DNA of 64,000 bases, from NCBI RefSeq assembly GCF_042219825.1, contig NZ_JBHJHQ010000001.1, positions 496,001-560,000 on the forward strand, given 5' to 3'. Shown piece by piece: positions 1-8,933 of the stretch. Position numbers and translations under genes: made by a program. The notes below the pieces were generated by a model. It saw nothing but the letters and a program-made list of their open reading frames with translations, had not been told where the DNA came from and made no database searches. The DNA comes from JBHJHP01 sp042219825. GTDB lineage: Bacteria; Bacteroidota; Bacteroidia; Bacteroidales; UBA5342. Every line of letters begins with the position of its first letter. Positions within the stretch are counted from its first letter, which is position 1.

Positions 1-1446
1 ACATATTCACCGGTTCACACCGTTGAATATTATGTGGATCTGGCAGAAAAGCTCATTAAAATGGGTGCCGACGAGATCTGTGTAAAAGATATGGCCGGTA
101 TCGGACGTCCGGTTTGGCTGGGTAAAATTGTAAAAGGCATTAAGAAAAATCATCCTGATATTATCATTCAGTACCATTCACATTCTGGACCTGGTTTTGC
201 TCCTGCTTCCATTCTTGAAGTTGCCAAGGCCGGTGCCGATATCATTGATGTAGCCATGGAACCGCTTTCATGGGGAACAGGACATGTGGATATTCTAACC
301 ATTCACGAAATGTTGCGTGATGCCGGATTCAAAGTACCCGATATTAATATGAAGGCTTATATGAAGGTTCGTGAACTGACGCAGGAATTTATTGACGATT
401 TTCTTGGTCTGTACATCAATCCGAAAAACCGCTTCATGAATTCACTGCTTATTGGTCCGGGGCTTCCTGGCGGTATGATGGGTAGTTTAATGGCTGACCT
501 TGAGAATAACCTGAAAAGTTTGAATAAATGGAAAGTTAAGCATAACGAAGCCGAACTGACTCAGGATGATCTTCTGATTAAGTTGTTTGATGAGGTTGCT
601 TATGCATGGCCTAAATTAGGATATCCTCCATTAGTAACACCTTACAGTCAGTATGTTAAAAATGTCGCATTGATGAATGTGATGCAAATGGAAAAAGGTC
701 AGGAACGCTGGTCCATGATTCCGGATTCGGTTTGGGATATGATTCTCGGCAAAACAGGGCAGGTTCCGGGTAAACTTGCGCCGGAAATTATTGCACTGGC
801 CAAAGAACAGGGCAAGGAATTTTTTACAGGAATTCCACAAAATGAATATCCTGATGCCTTGGAAGACTTCAAAAAAGAGATGGATGAAAAAGGTTGGGAT
901 TACGGACAGGATGATGAAGAATTGTTCGAACTGGCCATGCATCCGGAACAATACAGGGCGTATAAGTCCGGTAAGGCTAAAGAAGACTTTGAAGCTGATT
1001 TAAAAGCTAAAAAAGAAGCGTTGACTGCTGAGTCTGCTCCTGCAATTCAGGCAGCTGCACCGGCAATGGATACCACTCCTAAGCAGATGGTTGTATCTGT
1101 GGATGGTGAAAAATTTAATGTCACTGTATCTTACGGAAAGAGTTCCGGTTCTGCTCCGGTTCAGGAAACAAAAAAAGATGAAACTCCTGTAGTAGCAGCA
1201 CAACCAGCTCAGGGAAGTGCGGAAATTATTGCTCCGCTTGAAGGTAAATTTTATCTGGTGAAAAATGCCGGCGATAAAGCTGTAAAGGTTGGAGATAAAG
1301 TAAATGAAGGAGATTTGGTTGGTTACATCGAAGCCATGAAAACTATGAATGCCATTAAAGCTGATGTATCAGGTACAGTGGTTGAAATATGTTTTGATAA
1401 TGGTTCAGATGTTGAAGAAGACGATGTGCTCTTCAAGCTGGCTTAA
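1..1446 (+). CDS. oadA: Oxaloacetate decarboxylase alpha / pyruvate carboxylase subunit B, 5' partial
   Basis: The reading frame is open from the first base, so the gene is cut by the window edge; a GTG at 34 is internal. The visible 481 residues begin in the metal-dependent TIM-barrel carboxyltransferase domain, continue through the conserved helical carboxylase domain, then an Ala/Pro-rich linker (about visible residues 345-405), and end in a biotinyl domain. The biotin-accepting lysine lies in EAMKTMN (codon 1339-1341), about 35 residues from the C-terminus as usual. The family transfers the carboxyl group of oxaloacetate (or a related acid) to biotin. The membrane decarboxylase beta subunit follows after 21 bases, which supports a sodium-pumping decarboxylase rather than an isolated pyruvate carboxylase. 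The exact substrate cannot be settled from sequence. Confidence 0.93.
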   Translation, partial: TYSPVHTVEYYVDLAEKLIKMGADEICVKDMAGIGRPVWLGKIVKGIKKNHPDIIIQYHSHSGPGFAPASILEVAKAGADIIDVAMEPLSWGTGHVDILTIHEMLRDAGFKVPDINMKAYMKVRELTQEFIDDFLGLYINPKNRFMNSLLIGPGLPGGMMGSLMADLENNLKSLNKWKVKHNEAELTQDDLLIKLFDEVAYAWPKLGYPPLVTPYSQYVKNVALMNVMQMEKGQERWSMIPDSVWDMILGKTGQVPGKLAPEIIALAKEQGKEFFTGIPQNEYPDALEDFKKEMDEKGWDYGQDDEELFELAMHPEQYRAYKSGKAKEDFEADLKAKKEALTAESAPAIQAAAPAMDTTPKQMVVSVDGEKFNVTVSYGKSSGSAPVQETKKDETPVVAAQPAQGSAEIIAPLEGKFYLVKNAGDKAVKVGDKVNEGDLVGYIEAMKTMNAIKADVSGTVVEICFDNGSDVEEDDVLFKLA

Positions 1447-1467
1447 TGACTTACGAATAGTAATATT

Positions 1468-2742
1468 ATGATATTAAGACGTTTATTTGAGATGACGGCG
1501 CTGTCTGAACTGGCAGCGAATCCTGGATATCTCCTCATGCTGGCAGTAGGTGCATTTCTCTTGTATCTTGGTATAAAGAAGCAGTACGAGCCGTTACTAC
1601 TGGTTCCTATTGGGATGGGGGTTATTTTAGCCAACCTGCCGGGTGGAACGATGGGAGTAGTACCCGCTGACTGGGTTCATACAGCTTTTTCAGGAATGGA
1701 TCCTGAAGCGATAAAAGCACTGGACCCTAAAGTTGTAGCTCATATGGCCGAACAATCATCTTATATGAATCTGTTTGAGATAGCGCATGAATACGGGATT
1801 ATGAATTTCCTGTACTACTCGCTGATTAAAACCGGACTACTTCCTCCATTGATTTTTATGGGAGTAGGAGCCTTAACAGATTTTGGTCCGATGTTGCGTA
1901 ACCTTAAACTTGCTTTCTTTGGCGCTGCAGCCCAGATTGGTATTTTTGCTGTTCTGTTTGGTGCTACAGCTGTTGGTTTTACGCCCAAAGAAGCAGGTTC
2001 ATTGGGAATTATTGGGGGAGCAGATGGCCCGACTGCTATATATACAACGCTGAAACTGGCACCTCATTTATTGGGTCCAATCGCTATTGCAGCATATTCG
2101 TATATGGCTTTGGTTCCGGTAATTATACCCTTTGTGGTGAGACTAACCTGTGGCGATAAGGAGTTAAAAATCAATATGAAGCAGATGGATAAGAAATTTC
2201 CGCCCAAATACCAGATCAAGAATCTGAAGGCAGCGAAGATTGCTTTCCCTATTGTTCTGGGTATCGTGGTTTCAATTTTTGTCCCTTCTGCCGTGCCTTT
2301 GCTGGGGATGTTGTTATTTGGTAACCTGGTTAAGGAAATCGGAGCTAATACGTTCCGCTTGTTTGATGCTGCCAGTAATTCAATTATGAATAGTAGTACT
2401 ATCTTTTTGGGATTAACGGTAGGGGCAACGATGACATCTGATGTATTTCTGGACTGGAAGACACTGATGATTGTAGGAGGTGGCTTTATTGCCTTTTCAA
2501 TCTCCGTTGCCGGAGGTATCTATGCGGTGAAGATTTATAATCTTTTCAGCAAGAAAAAGATTAATCCACTTGTTGGAGCCACAGGCTTAAGTGCGGTTCC
2601 AATGGCTTCAAGGGTTGCCAATGAAATTGCCTTAACAAAAGATTCCAGTAATCATGTATTGCAATATTGTATGGCAAGTAATATATCGGGTGTGATTGGG
2701 TCTGCCGTTGCAGCAGGAGTTTTGATATCCTTCCTTGGTTAA
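1468..2742 (+). CDS. oadB: Sodium-translocating decarboxylase beta subunit (OadB/GcdB/MmdB family)
   Basis: A 424-residue polytopic inner-membrane protein. The family decarboxylates carboxybiotin on the alpha subunit and couples this to outward sodium movement. The hallmark GGADGPTAIYTTLKLAP, with its essential aspartate, sits near residue 187, and a second conserved block, SNSIMNSSTIFLGL, appears in the C-terminal half. Length is typical (about 400-430). It follows the biotin-carrying subunit with a 21-base gap, in the same operon, and is closed by a strong terminator. The small gamma subunit is not downstream and may precede the alpha gene outside the window. OadB, GcdB and MmdB cannot be told apart from this chain alone. 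Confidence 0.95.
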   Translation: MILRRLFEMTALSELAANPGYLLMLAVGAFLLYLGIKKQYEPLLLVPIGMGVILANLPGGTMGVVPADWVHTAFSGMDPEAIKALDPKVVAHMAEQSSYMNLFEIAHEYGIMNFLYYSLIKTGLLPPLIFMGVGALTDFGPMLRNLKLAFFGAAAQIGIFAVLFGATAVGFTPKEAGSLGIIGGADGPTAIYTTLKLAPHLLGPIAIAAYSYMALVPVIIPFVVRLTCGDKELKINMKQMDKKFPPKYQIKNLKAAKIAFPIVLGIVVSIFVPSAVPLLGMLLFGNLVKEIGANTFRLFDAASNSIMNSSTIFLGLTVGATMTSDVFLDWKTLMIVGGGFIAFSISVAGGIYAVKIYNLFSKKKINPLVGATGLSAVPMASRVANEIALTKDSSNHVLQYCMASNISGVIGSAVAAGVLISFLG

Positions 2743-2764
2743 AATATTTAAATTCTATGCTTTT

Positions 2765-2795
2765 AAGAGCCGGATATTAGTCCGGCTCTTTTTTT
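2765..2795 (+). terminator. Rho-independent terminator after oadAB
   Basis: A perfect 10-bp stem, AAGAGCCGGA paired with TCCGGCTCTT, has a 6-base loop and is followed by a run of seven T. It begins 22 bases after the oadB stop. Confidence 0.92.
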
Positions 2796-2830
2796 GTATA
2801 TTTATGTAATTAATAAAGAGAAATTCGAAT

Positions 2831-2838
2831 TATCTTTG
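2831..2838 (+). promoter_or_regulatory. Possible Bacteroidota -7 element for the fasciclin lipoprotein
   Basis: TATCTTTG matches TAnnTTTG exactly. No TTTG lies at the usual 19-base distance upstream, so only half of the promoter is seen. It would give a leader of about 120 bases before the ATG at 2966. Confidence 0.35.
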
Positions 2839-2965
2839 TGAAAATATGACATGATATTTCGAAATTATACCAATTATTGCGCTTAATTATAATTTAATTT
2901 GTGGTATTTTATTTAGAAATATGTAGGATTAATCTTTTTATTAAACCTTTCTGATAATACAAAAT

Positions 2966-4900
2966 ATGAATACTGGTAAAATTGTAAATAAAAATTTTAG
3001 GAAATCAGGTTATCAGTTTAAATCCCTGGTATACATAGCATTATTTTTCTCTGTATTGTTTGTATCCTGCAACAGTGACAATATAACGCGTAGCAGTTAT
3101 TACACGTTTAAAGAAGAGATGATGGGACGTTATTTTATGAACCGTCCGGATTCCTTCTCTGAATTCAGAAAATTATTGGATACGACAGAGGTTATGGGGC
3201 TTTTAAACGCGTATGGGCAATATACTTGTTTTGCGCCGACAAATAAGGCCATGCATGAATTTTATGCATCAAAAGGAAGAAGTTCGCTGGAGGATTTTTC
3301 AGTTGATACTCTGAAAAAAATTGCATATGATCACATTATTAAAGATGAGGAACTGGGAACGGAAAGCTTTCTTGAAGGGAGACTTCCATATCTTACAATG
3401 AGTAAACGTTATATTTCAGTAACTTTCTCCGGTTTTCAAACAGGGGATCATACTATTCGTGTCAATAAGACGTCACCAATTCTCAATCCTGATATAATAG
3501 TGCATAATGGAATAATTCATGTGATCGGAGAGGTATTGAAGCCAACGGAGAAAACTCTGGTAGAAGCTATAAATGACGATCCAAAATTCAGTCTTTTTTC
3601 AGAAGTTCTACAGGCTACTCATCTTGATGAAAAGCTGAATTTAATTGAAGATGAATCTTATAGTTATACTTATTGGAATAATTATTATGATGATGTACCC
3701 AGGGAACGTTTGGGAACGACGATTTATGTTCCTGAATTTAAAAAATACGGCTATACAGCCTTGATGGAAAGCGATTCCACGTACCGAGCACATGGAATTG
3801 AAAACCTCGAAGACATGAAAGCATATGCCAAAACTGTATATGATGCCGTTTTCCCGGAAGATGCAGGTGTAGAAGACATTACAGATCCAAGAAACAGCCT
3901 GAATAAATTTGTTGCTTACCATCTCATTAACAAGCAAATTGGTCGTACGAAGTTTATTATTGACTATTATAATACATCTAACACTATTCAATCATTTGAT
4001 ATGTATGAATATGTGGAAATGATGTGTCCGAAGACATTGATGGAAGTCAGAACATTAAGAAGCAGTAACAGAACGAATGTGTTTAATTACAACAGTACAA
4101 CCGGTGAATTTATTACTCTGACTGATGATTATGACAATGATGCATTGAATGGTGTTTACCATGAGATTGATGGTATATTGCAGTATGACCTGAATGTAGC
4201 TTCTGAAGTTTCAAGTAAAAGACTGAGGCTGGACCTGGCTTCCTTCTTTCCTGAACTTACAAACAATAACATGAGAGGTATTGGAGACGGAGTGAACAAC
4301 AGAAGCAGATTTATTCTTCCTCATGGATATGTTGATCGGTTAGAATTTTCTGAACAGACTGTATTTTTTTATTACTGCTACGACTCACGTCTTATCGATT
4401 TTCAGGGCGATGAGATATTCCTGCTGGAAGGATTGTATGAATTTACCATAACAACGCCTATTATTCCTAAAGGAACATACGAAGTGCGGATGTGCTATCA
4501 TTCTAACGGTAATAGGGGAGCCGTTCAGATGTACTGGGATGGAGTGCCTACGGGTATTCCTTTGGATCTTAATATTTTGGCAACCAATCCTTCAATAGGG
4601 TATGAATTACCCGGTTCAAATTCGGCTGATCCGAACGGATACGAGAATGACAAAACCATGCGCAACAGGGGATACATGAAAGGGCCCTCCAGTTACAAGT
4701 CAGATGGGGGTTTTTATTCAAATGCTACAGTGAACGTGCGTTTAAGTTCAAATGTTTTAAGAAGAATTCTTGGGATATATACTTTTAACGAAGTTAAAGA
4801 ACATAAATTTCATATTAAAGCATCCAGAACAGGTCAGTTTCAAATGGACTATCTGGAGTTTGTGCCTGTTGAAGCCATTGAAGGTGAAGGAATTGATTAA
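2966..4900 (+). CDS. Fasciclin-domain lipoprotein
   Basis: A 644-residue exported protein. The N-terminus has a charged stretch, a hydrophobic core and a lipobox ending FVSC, so it should be lipidated. A FAS1 (fasciclin) fold follows (about residues 50-195), with the typical YTCFAPTNKAMHEF and the closing block VHNGIIHVIGEVLKP. A second, more divergent FAS1-like region spans about 200-400, with YHEIDGILQYDL at its end. The C-terminal about 240 residues are beta-rich and I do not recognise them; they resemble the extra domain of fasciclin proteins found in Bacteroidota polysaccharide loci. No SusC/SusD pair is adjacent, so the usual glycan-utilisation context is missing. FAS1 proteins generally mediate adhesion or ligand binding; the ligand here is unknown. 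Confidence 0.8.
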   Translation: MNTGKIVNKNFRKSGYQFKSLVYIALFFSVLFVSCNSDNITRSSYYTFKEEMMGRYFMNRPDSFSEFRKLLDTTEVMGLLNAYGQYTCFAPTNKAMHEFYASKGRSSLEDFSVDTLKKIAYDHIIKDEELGTESFLEGRLPYLTMSKRYISVTFSGFQTGDHTIRVNKTSPILNPDIIVHNGIIHVIGEVLKPTEKTLVEAINDDPKFSLFSEVLQATHLDEKLNLIEDESYSYTYWNNYYDDVPRERLGTTIYVPEFKKYGYTALMESDSTYRAHGIENLEDMKAYAKTVYDAVFPEDAGVEDITDPRNSLNKFVAYHLINKQIGRTKFIIDYYNTSNTIQSFDMYEYVEMMCPKTLMEVRTLRSSNRTNVFNYNSTTGEFITLTDDYDNDALNGVYHEIDGILQYDLNVASEVSSKRLRLDLASFFPELTNNNMRGIGDGVNNRSRFILPHGYVDRLEFSEQTVFFYYCYDSRLIDFQGDEIFLLEGLYEFTITTPIIPKGTYEVRMCYHSNGNRGAVQMYWDGVPTGIPLDLNILATNPSIGYELPGSNSADPNGYENDKTMRNRGYMKGPSSYKSDGGFYSNATVNVRLSSNVLRRILGIYTFNEVKEHKFHIKASRTGQFQMDYLEFVPVEAIEGEGID

Positions 4901-4923
4901 TATTAATTATCAACAATAGTGTG

Positions 4924-4957
4924 AAGCCTGTGTATTTTTTTACACAGGCTTTTTTTT
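4924..4957 (+). terminator. Rho-independent terminator after the fasciclin gene
   Basis: An 11-bp perfect stem, AAGCCTGTGTA paired with TACACAGGCTT, encloses a T-rich loop and is followed by a run of T. Confidence 0.92.
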
Positions 4958-5063
4958 CGAAGCATTACGATATGATAAAAGTTTGAACTGTATCACTTTG
5001 CAGATTGTTATTTTAAATTAGTTTAAATTGATAAATCGATGTTTAACCTTATTCTGATTTAAA

Positions 5064-6977
5064 ATGATTAATAAAATCCACAGTTTGGGAGGATACATTC
5101 ATGAGTATCAAAAGAGTATTGCAAATCCGGATGAATTCTGGGCAGCGCAGGCCGATTGTTTCTACTGGCGAAAACGTTGGGATAAAGTTATAGACTGGAA
5201 TTTTGAAAAGCCTGATGTAAACTGGTTTGTTAACGGTAAACTTAACATTACGGAAAATATTTTTGAACGTAATCTTTTTACGTATGGAAATCAACCTGCA
5301 ATAATATGGGAACCCAACGACCCTTCGGAAGTATCAAAGACACTAACCTATAATGAATTATTTTCTGAGGTTAACAAATTTGCCAATGCATTGCAGCAAC
5401 TAGGAGTGGAAAAGGGAGACAGGATTGCTATATATATGCCTATGGTACCTGAACTTGCAATTGCCCTTCTCGCCTGTGCAAGGATTGGAGCTATTCATTC
5501 TGTCGTATTTGCAGGTTTTTCCGCCAATGCATTACAGGAACGAATTAATGATGCGGATGCTAAGTTGCTTCTAACCGCTGATGGTGGTTACAGAGGGAAT
5601 AAGATAACGCCATTAAAAGAAATATCGGATGAAGCCCTCGAGACATGCCCTTCCATTGAAAATGTGGTGGTTCTGAAACGTACCGGTTCTGACATTGTTA
5701 TGAAGGGTGGCCGTGACATATGGTGGCACGATATCGTTAACGGGCAGTCTGATGAATGTAAAGCGGTTGAGATGGATGCGGAAGATCCGTTATTTATTTT
5801 ATATACGTCAGGATCAACAGGGAAACCAAAGGGAATTGTCCATACTACAGGTGGTTATATGGTTTATTCTGCATATACCTTTACCAATGTATTTCAATAT
5901 AACAGCGGTGATGTTTATTTCTGCACAGCTGATATTGGTTGGATCACCGGACATTCATACATTGTTTATGGTCCTTTGTTATCTGGTGCCAAAACACTCA
6001 TGTTTGAAGGTGTTCCCACATGGCCTGATGCAGGAAGGTTCTGGGATATCGTAAAAAAACATAAGGTTAATCAGTTTTATACAGCACCTACAGCTATTCG
6101 CTCCTTGCTGGCAAAAGGAAATGAATATCTGGAAAGTAAGGATTTGAGTACTTTGAAGGTTTTGGGTTCCGTAGGGGAGCCGATTAATGAACTGGCATGG
6201 CACTGGTATCATGATCATGTGGGATTAAATAAGTGCCCCATTGTGGATACTTGGTGGCAAACTGAAACCGGTGGAGTGATGATTTCTCCAATTGCCGGTA
6301 TTACGCCAACCAAACCTTCGTTTGCAACTCTGCCTTTACCGGGAATTCAGCCCATGATTGTTGATGGAGAAGGGAATGAACTTGAAGGTAATTCTGTAGA
6401 GGGTAACCTTTGTATTAAATATCCATGGCCGGGTATGGCAAGAACAATTTGGGGTGACCACGAAAGGTTCAGGGAGACATACTTCAGTACGTTTAAGAAT
6501 CTGTATTTTACAGGTGATGGTGTAAAGCGCGATGAAGACGGTTATTACAGAATTCTTGGGCGCGTGGATGATGTTATCAACGTTTCGGGTCACCGGTTAG
6601 GGACTGCTGAAATTGAGAATGCCATTAATGAACATCCTCTGGTAAATGAATCAGCTGTGGTTGGTTATCCCCATCCTATTAAAGGACAGGGAATTTATGC
6701 ATATATTGTTTGTGGAGAACTTTCTACAGGAGGCGAGGAAGGTATACGAAAAAGTGTAAAACAGGGGGTTTCAAAAATAATTGGTCCCATCGCACGCCCC
6801 GATTTAGTGCAACTCGTTCCCGGTCTTCCCAAAACGCGTAGTGGTAAGATTATGCGCAGGATACTAAGGAAAATAGCCGAAGGAGATGCCACAAATCTGG
6901 GCGATACCACCACATTGCTGGATGAAGAGGTAGTGGATAAAATTATTTCAGGTGCACTCGTGGACGTAAAGAAGTAA
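5064..6977 (+). CDS. acs: Acetyl-CoA synthetase (AMP-forming)
   Basis: 637 residues, typical for Acs (about 630-660). It activates acetate with ATP to acetyl-AMP and then acetyl-CoA in the cytoplasm. The N-terminal ACAS domain (FWAAQADCFYWRKRWDKV) is followed by the adenylate-forming core: YTSGSTGKPKG P-loop near residues 246-256, the aromatic motif DTWWQTETGG, and YFTGDGVKRDEDGYYRILGR at the hinge. The C-terminal KTRSGKIMRRILRK (about 588-601) holds the catalytic lysine that is acetylated in studied homologues. The gene stands alone between a terminator and a convergent lipoprotein gene. It would let the cell reclaim acetate or feed acetyl units into gluconeogenesis. Confidence 0.97.
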   Translation: MINKIHSLGGYIHEYQKSIANPDEFWAAQADCFYWRKRWDKVIDWNFEKPDVNWFVNGKLNITENIFERNLFTYGNQPAIIWEPNDPSEVSKTLTYNELFSEVNKFANALQQLGVEKGDRIAIYMPMVPELAIALLACARIGAIHSVVFAGFSANALQERINDADAKLLLTADGGYRGNKITPLKEISDEALETCPSIENVVVLKRTGSDIVMKGGRDIWWHDIVNGQSDECKAVEMDAEDPLFILYTSGSTGKPKGIVHTTGGYMVYSAYTFTNVFQYNSGDVYFCTADIGWITGHSYIVYGPLLSGAKTLMFEGVPTWPDAGRFWDIVKKHKVNQFYTAPTAIRSLLAKGNEYLESKDLSTLKVLGSVGEPINELAWHWYHDHVGLNKCPIVDTWWQTETGGVMISPIAGITPTKPSFATLPLPGIQPMIVDGEGNELEGNSVEGNLCIKYPWPGMARTIWGDHERFRETYFSTFKNLYFTGDGVKRDEDGYYRILGRVDDVINVSGHRLGTAEIENAINEHPLVNESAVVGYPHPIKGQGIYAYIVCGELSTGGEEGIRKSVKQGVSKIIGPIARPDLVQLVPGLPKTRSGKIMRRILRKIAEGDATNLGDTTTLLDEEVVDKIISGALVDVKK

Positions 6978-6980
6978 AAT

Positions 6981-7439
6981 TTATTTTACAATCTTTACAG
7001 CCGGGTTCTGAACGGGAACAGAATCATTGGGTTCAGTAAGTTGAATATCCTTTTGTTCCAGATTTTCAATGATACTTTCTTCAGGCCATAAAGGAATCAG
7101 TTCATATGTATGTACCGGTTTGTATCTTAATGCCCAAATAAAAGGGAACGTAAGGAAAATGCCCCCCACAATTGCTCCGGGATCAATCTCTTCGTCTTTT
7201 GTAAGGGTAGTAAAAAAAGGTTCGTATCCTTCCTTTTCAATCCTGATTTGGGTCTCAGACATCAGAATTTTAGAGTCAGAATGCTTGTATGGTGTTGTTC
7301 CAACTATCTCGTCATTCATGTAAAGTTTCGCGCCTTCAGGAATTGTTCTGATGACTGTGGAACTAACACAACCTGAGAATAAAACTGTGACTGCAAGTAA
7401 AAATGCAGTTAATCTGAATTGTGGGGTGTGCTTTTTCAT
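6981..7439 (-). CDS. PEGA-domain lipoprotein
   Basis: 152 residues. The N-terminus is a lipoprotein signal ending LFSGC. A PEGA-like beta domain follows (about 28-75): VIRTIPEGAKLYMNDEIVG, then a pattern ending RIEKEGYEPF. A hydrophobic stretch (about 88-105, GAIVGGIFLTFPFIWALRY) could be a membrane segment or hairpin. PEGA domains are surface or periplasmic binding modules of unknown ligand. The gene converges on acs with only 3 bases between the stops. No function can be assigned. Confidence 0.75.
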   Translation of the reverse strand: MKKHTPQFRLTAFLLAVTVLFSGCVSSTVIRTIPEGAKLYMNDEIVGTTPYKHSDSKILMSETQIRIEKEGYEPFFTTLTKDEEIDPGAIVGGIFLTFPFIWALRYKPVHTYELIPLWPEESIIENLEQKDIQLTEPNDSVPVQNPAVKIVK

Positions 7440-7484
7440 ATTTTTACATTTAGATCGTTAAGATAATTGATTTAGTTTATTCCT

Positions 7485-7850
7485 TCATTTTTTAATTTTA
7501 TGTGTGTTTTCCTCTAATCTGAATCGGACAATATTACGAATAAGATCAACCGGTAAATCCTGATCATGAGGAAACTGTATCGCTCCTTTTGAATATTTAA
7601 AGGATTTTAGTTCAGGCTCAGCAAATTTTATGCCAGATGCAGTAGGATAGAAGCCAATATGATTTTTATTGGCTGCAAAGTAAACCAGTATACCATTTTG
7701 TGCAAATGCAGGCATTTGATAACTGATTCTTTCTGTAGCGTTGGGAGCTACATCTTTAATGATTTCTCTGAGTTGCTGTAATTTTTCCTGTATGTCTAAA
7801 GGGGCATTTATAATGTACTCGTCTACGGTTTGGGGAATATTTGTTTTCAT
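7485..7850 (-). CDS. DUF1801 / YdhG-like protein
   Basis: A 121-residue soluble protein matching the DUF1801 family (YdhG/iron-chaperone-like fold). Diagnostic features are TVDEYI at the start, an early helix ending LREIIKDVAPNATERISYQMPAF, then FAANKNHIGFYP and a C-terminal KGAIQFPHDQDLP block. Length is typical. Some Gram-positive members bind iron, but most have no tested function. It stands alone, reading opposite to the next gene downstream in coordinates, and no partner is evident. Confidence 0.82.
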   Translation of the reverse strand: MKTNIPQTVDEYIINAPLDIQEKLQQLREIIKDVAPNATERISYQMPAFAQNGILVYFAANKNHIGFYPTASGIKFAEPELKSFKYSKGAIQFPHDQDLPVDLIRNIVRFRLEENTHKIKK

Positions 7851-7988
7851 AATCTGGTATTATCAGTGTGTTAATGGTTTTAATCAATACTTAATCAGAA
7901 ATGTAAATTAGATAATCTTATAACATTATGCCATCCTTTTTTGTTATTTTGGAGTGGAAATAATATATAGAAATTTAAGTACAAAGGC

Positions 7989-8402
7989 TTGAAAGAAGAA
8001 TTTTTATTTATATATGGAACACTTATTGCCAGCGTCAATAAAGAAATGAATGCACTGGTATTAAAATACGGTATGCCTCTTGGTGAAGCTTACATGACCG
8101 GCAGACTTTACGAAATTAATGGTTATCCCGGTTTCATACCAACAGACAATCAGGATGAGAAAGTTTGTGGTGAGGTGTATTTGCTGAAAGAGGCTATTCA
8201 ATTGTTTTATCAGTTGGACAAATATGAAGAATGTTCTCCTGAATTTCCAAAACCATGGGAATATCATAGATTAAAACTGCCTGTTCAGCTTAATAACGGA
8301 ACTGTTATACATGGTTGTTGGGTTTATGCATATAATTACGATGCAGAGGATTTGGAGTTCATCCCTTCCGGAAACTACCGGGCATATTTATCGCATAAAT
8401 AA
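7989..8402 (+). CDS. Gamma-glutamylcyclotransferase-family (AIG2-like) protein, TTG start
   Basis: 137 residues of the GGCT/AIG2 fold. The signature FIYGTL occurs at residues 7-12 and YEC with nearby acidic residues follows in the middle (YQLDKYEECSPEFP). Because this motif normally lies within the first ten residues and an in-frame stop sits at 7968, TTG at 7989 is the only sensible start. Family members cleave gamma-glutamyl amines or gamma-glutamyl peptides, but many bacterial paralogues are untested. The gene converges with kdsC three bases downstream. Confidence 0.8.
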   Translation: MKEEFLFIYGTLIASVNKEMNALVLKYGMPLGEAYMTGRLYEINGYPGFIPTDNQDEKVCGEVYLLKEAIQLFYQLDKYEECSPEFPKPWEYHRLKLPVQLNNGTVIHGCWVYAYNYDAEDLEFIPSGNYRAYLSHK

Positions 8403-8405
8403 TTT

Positions 8406-8933
8406 TTACCAACCGAAAGCATGTTCATCCATCCATTTATTCTGTGCTTTCATTACCTGCTCGATAATATCACGGGCACAGCCTTCACCGCCTTTTTTAT
8501 CTGAAATATACAGTGAGATTGCTTTTATTTCAGGCGCTGCATCGGAGGGACAAACCGGAAAGCCACAAGCCTGCATCACCGGATAATCAGGAATGTCATC
8601 TCCCATGTACATCACATCTTTGGCATCCAGCTGATGTTTTTCCAGAAAATGATTCAGATCGTGAATCTTTTCAGCCGATTTCATATACACATCTTTAACT
8701 CCGAGTCTTTTGTAACGCATCCTTACACTTCGCGTATTTCCTCCAGTTATAATAGCAATAGGGTATCCTTTTTTTACAGCCAGTTGCATGGCATATCCGT
8801 CCTTGATGTTAACTGTCCGCATAGGTTCCCCGTTGGGATGCAATACAATCTGACCACCGGATAATACGCCATCCACATCAAAAACAAATGCTTTAATATC
8901 CGGTAAAAGTTCTTTAAAATTCTTTTTTGCCAT
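8406..8933 (-). CDS. kdsC: 3-deoxy-D-manno-octulosonate-8-phosphate phosphatase (KdsC-type HAD)
   Basis: 175 residues, matching the compact KdsC subgroup of HAD phosphatases without a cap domain. The nucleophile motif FVFDVDGVLSGG (about 16-27), motif II ITGGNT, and motif III/IV MGDDIPDYPVM are all intact. KdsC removes phosphate from KDO-8-phosphate on the way to CMP-KDO for the LPS inner core. The start codon overlaps the stop of the upstream DUF2520 gene by one base (TAATG), indicating translational coupling. This pairing is common in Bacteroidota. A YrbI-like phosphatase on another nonulosonate is the alternative. Confidence 0.9.
   Translation of the reverse strand: MAKKNFKELLPDIKAFVFDVDGVLSGGQIVLHPNGEPMRTVNIKDGYAMQLAVKKGYPIAIITGGNTRSVRMRYKRLGVKDVYMKSAEKIHDLNHFLEKHQLDAKDVMYMGDDIPDYPVMQACGFPVCPSDAAPEIKAISLYISDKKGGEGCARDIIEQVMKAQNKWMDEHAFGW

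Noticed and set aside
776..1203. Frames overlapping oadA on both strands
   Set aside because: These are shadows of a well-supported gene with biotin and linker features; they have no independent start signals.
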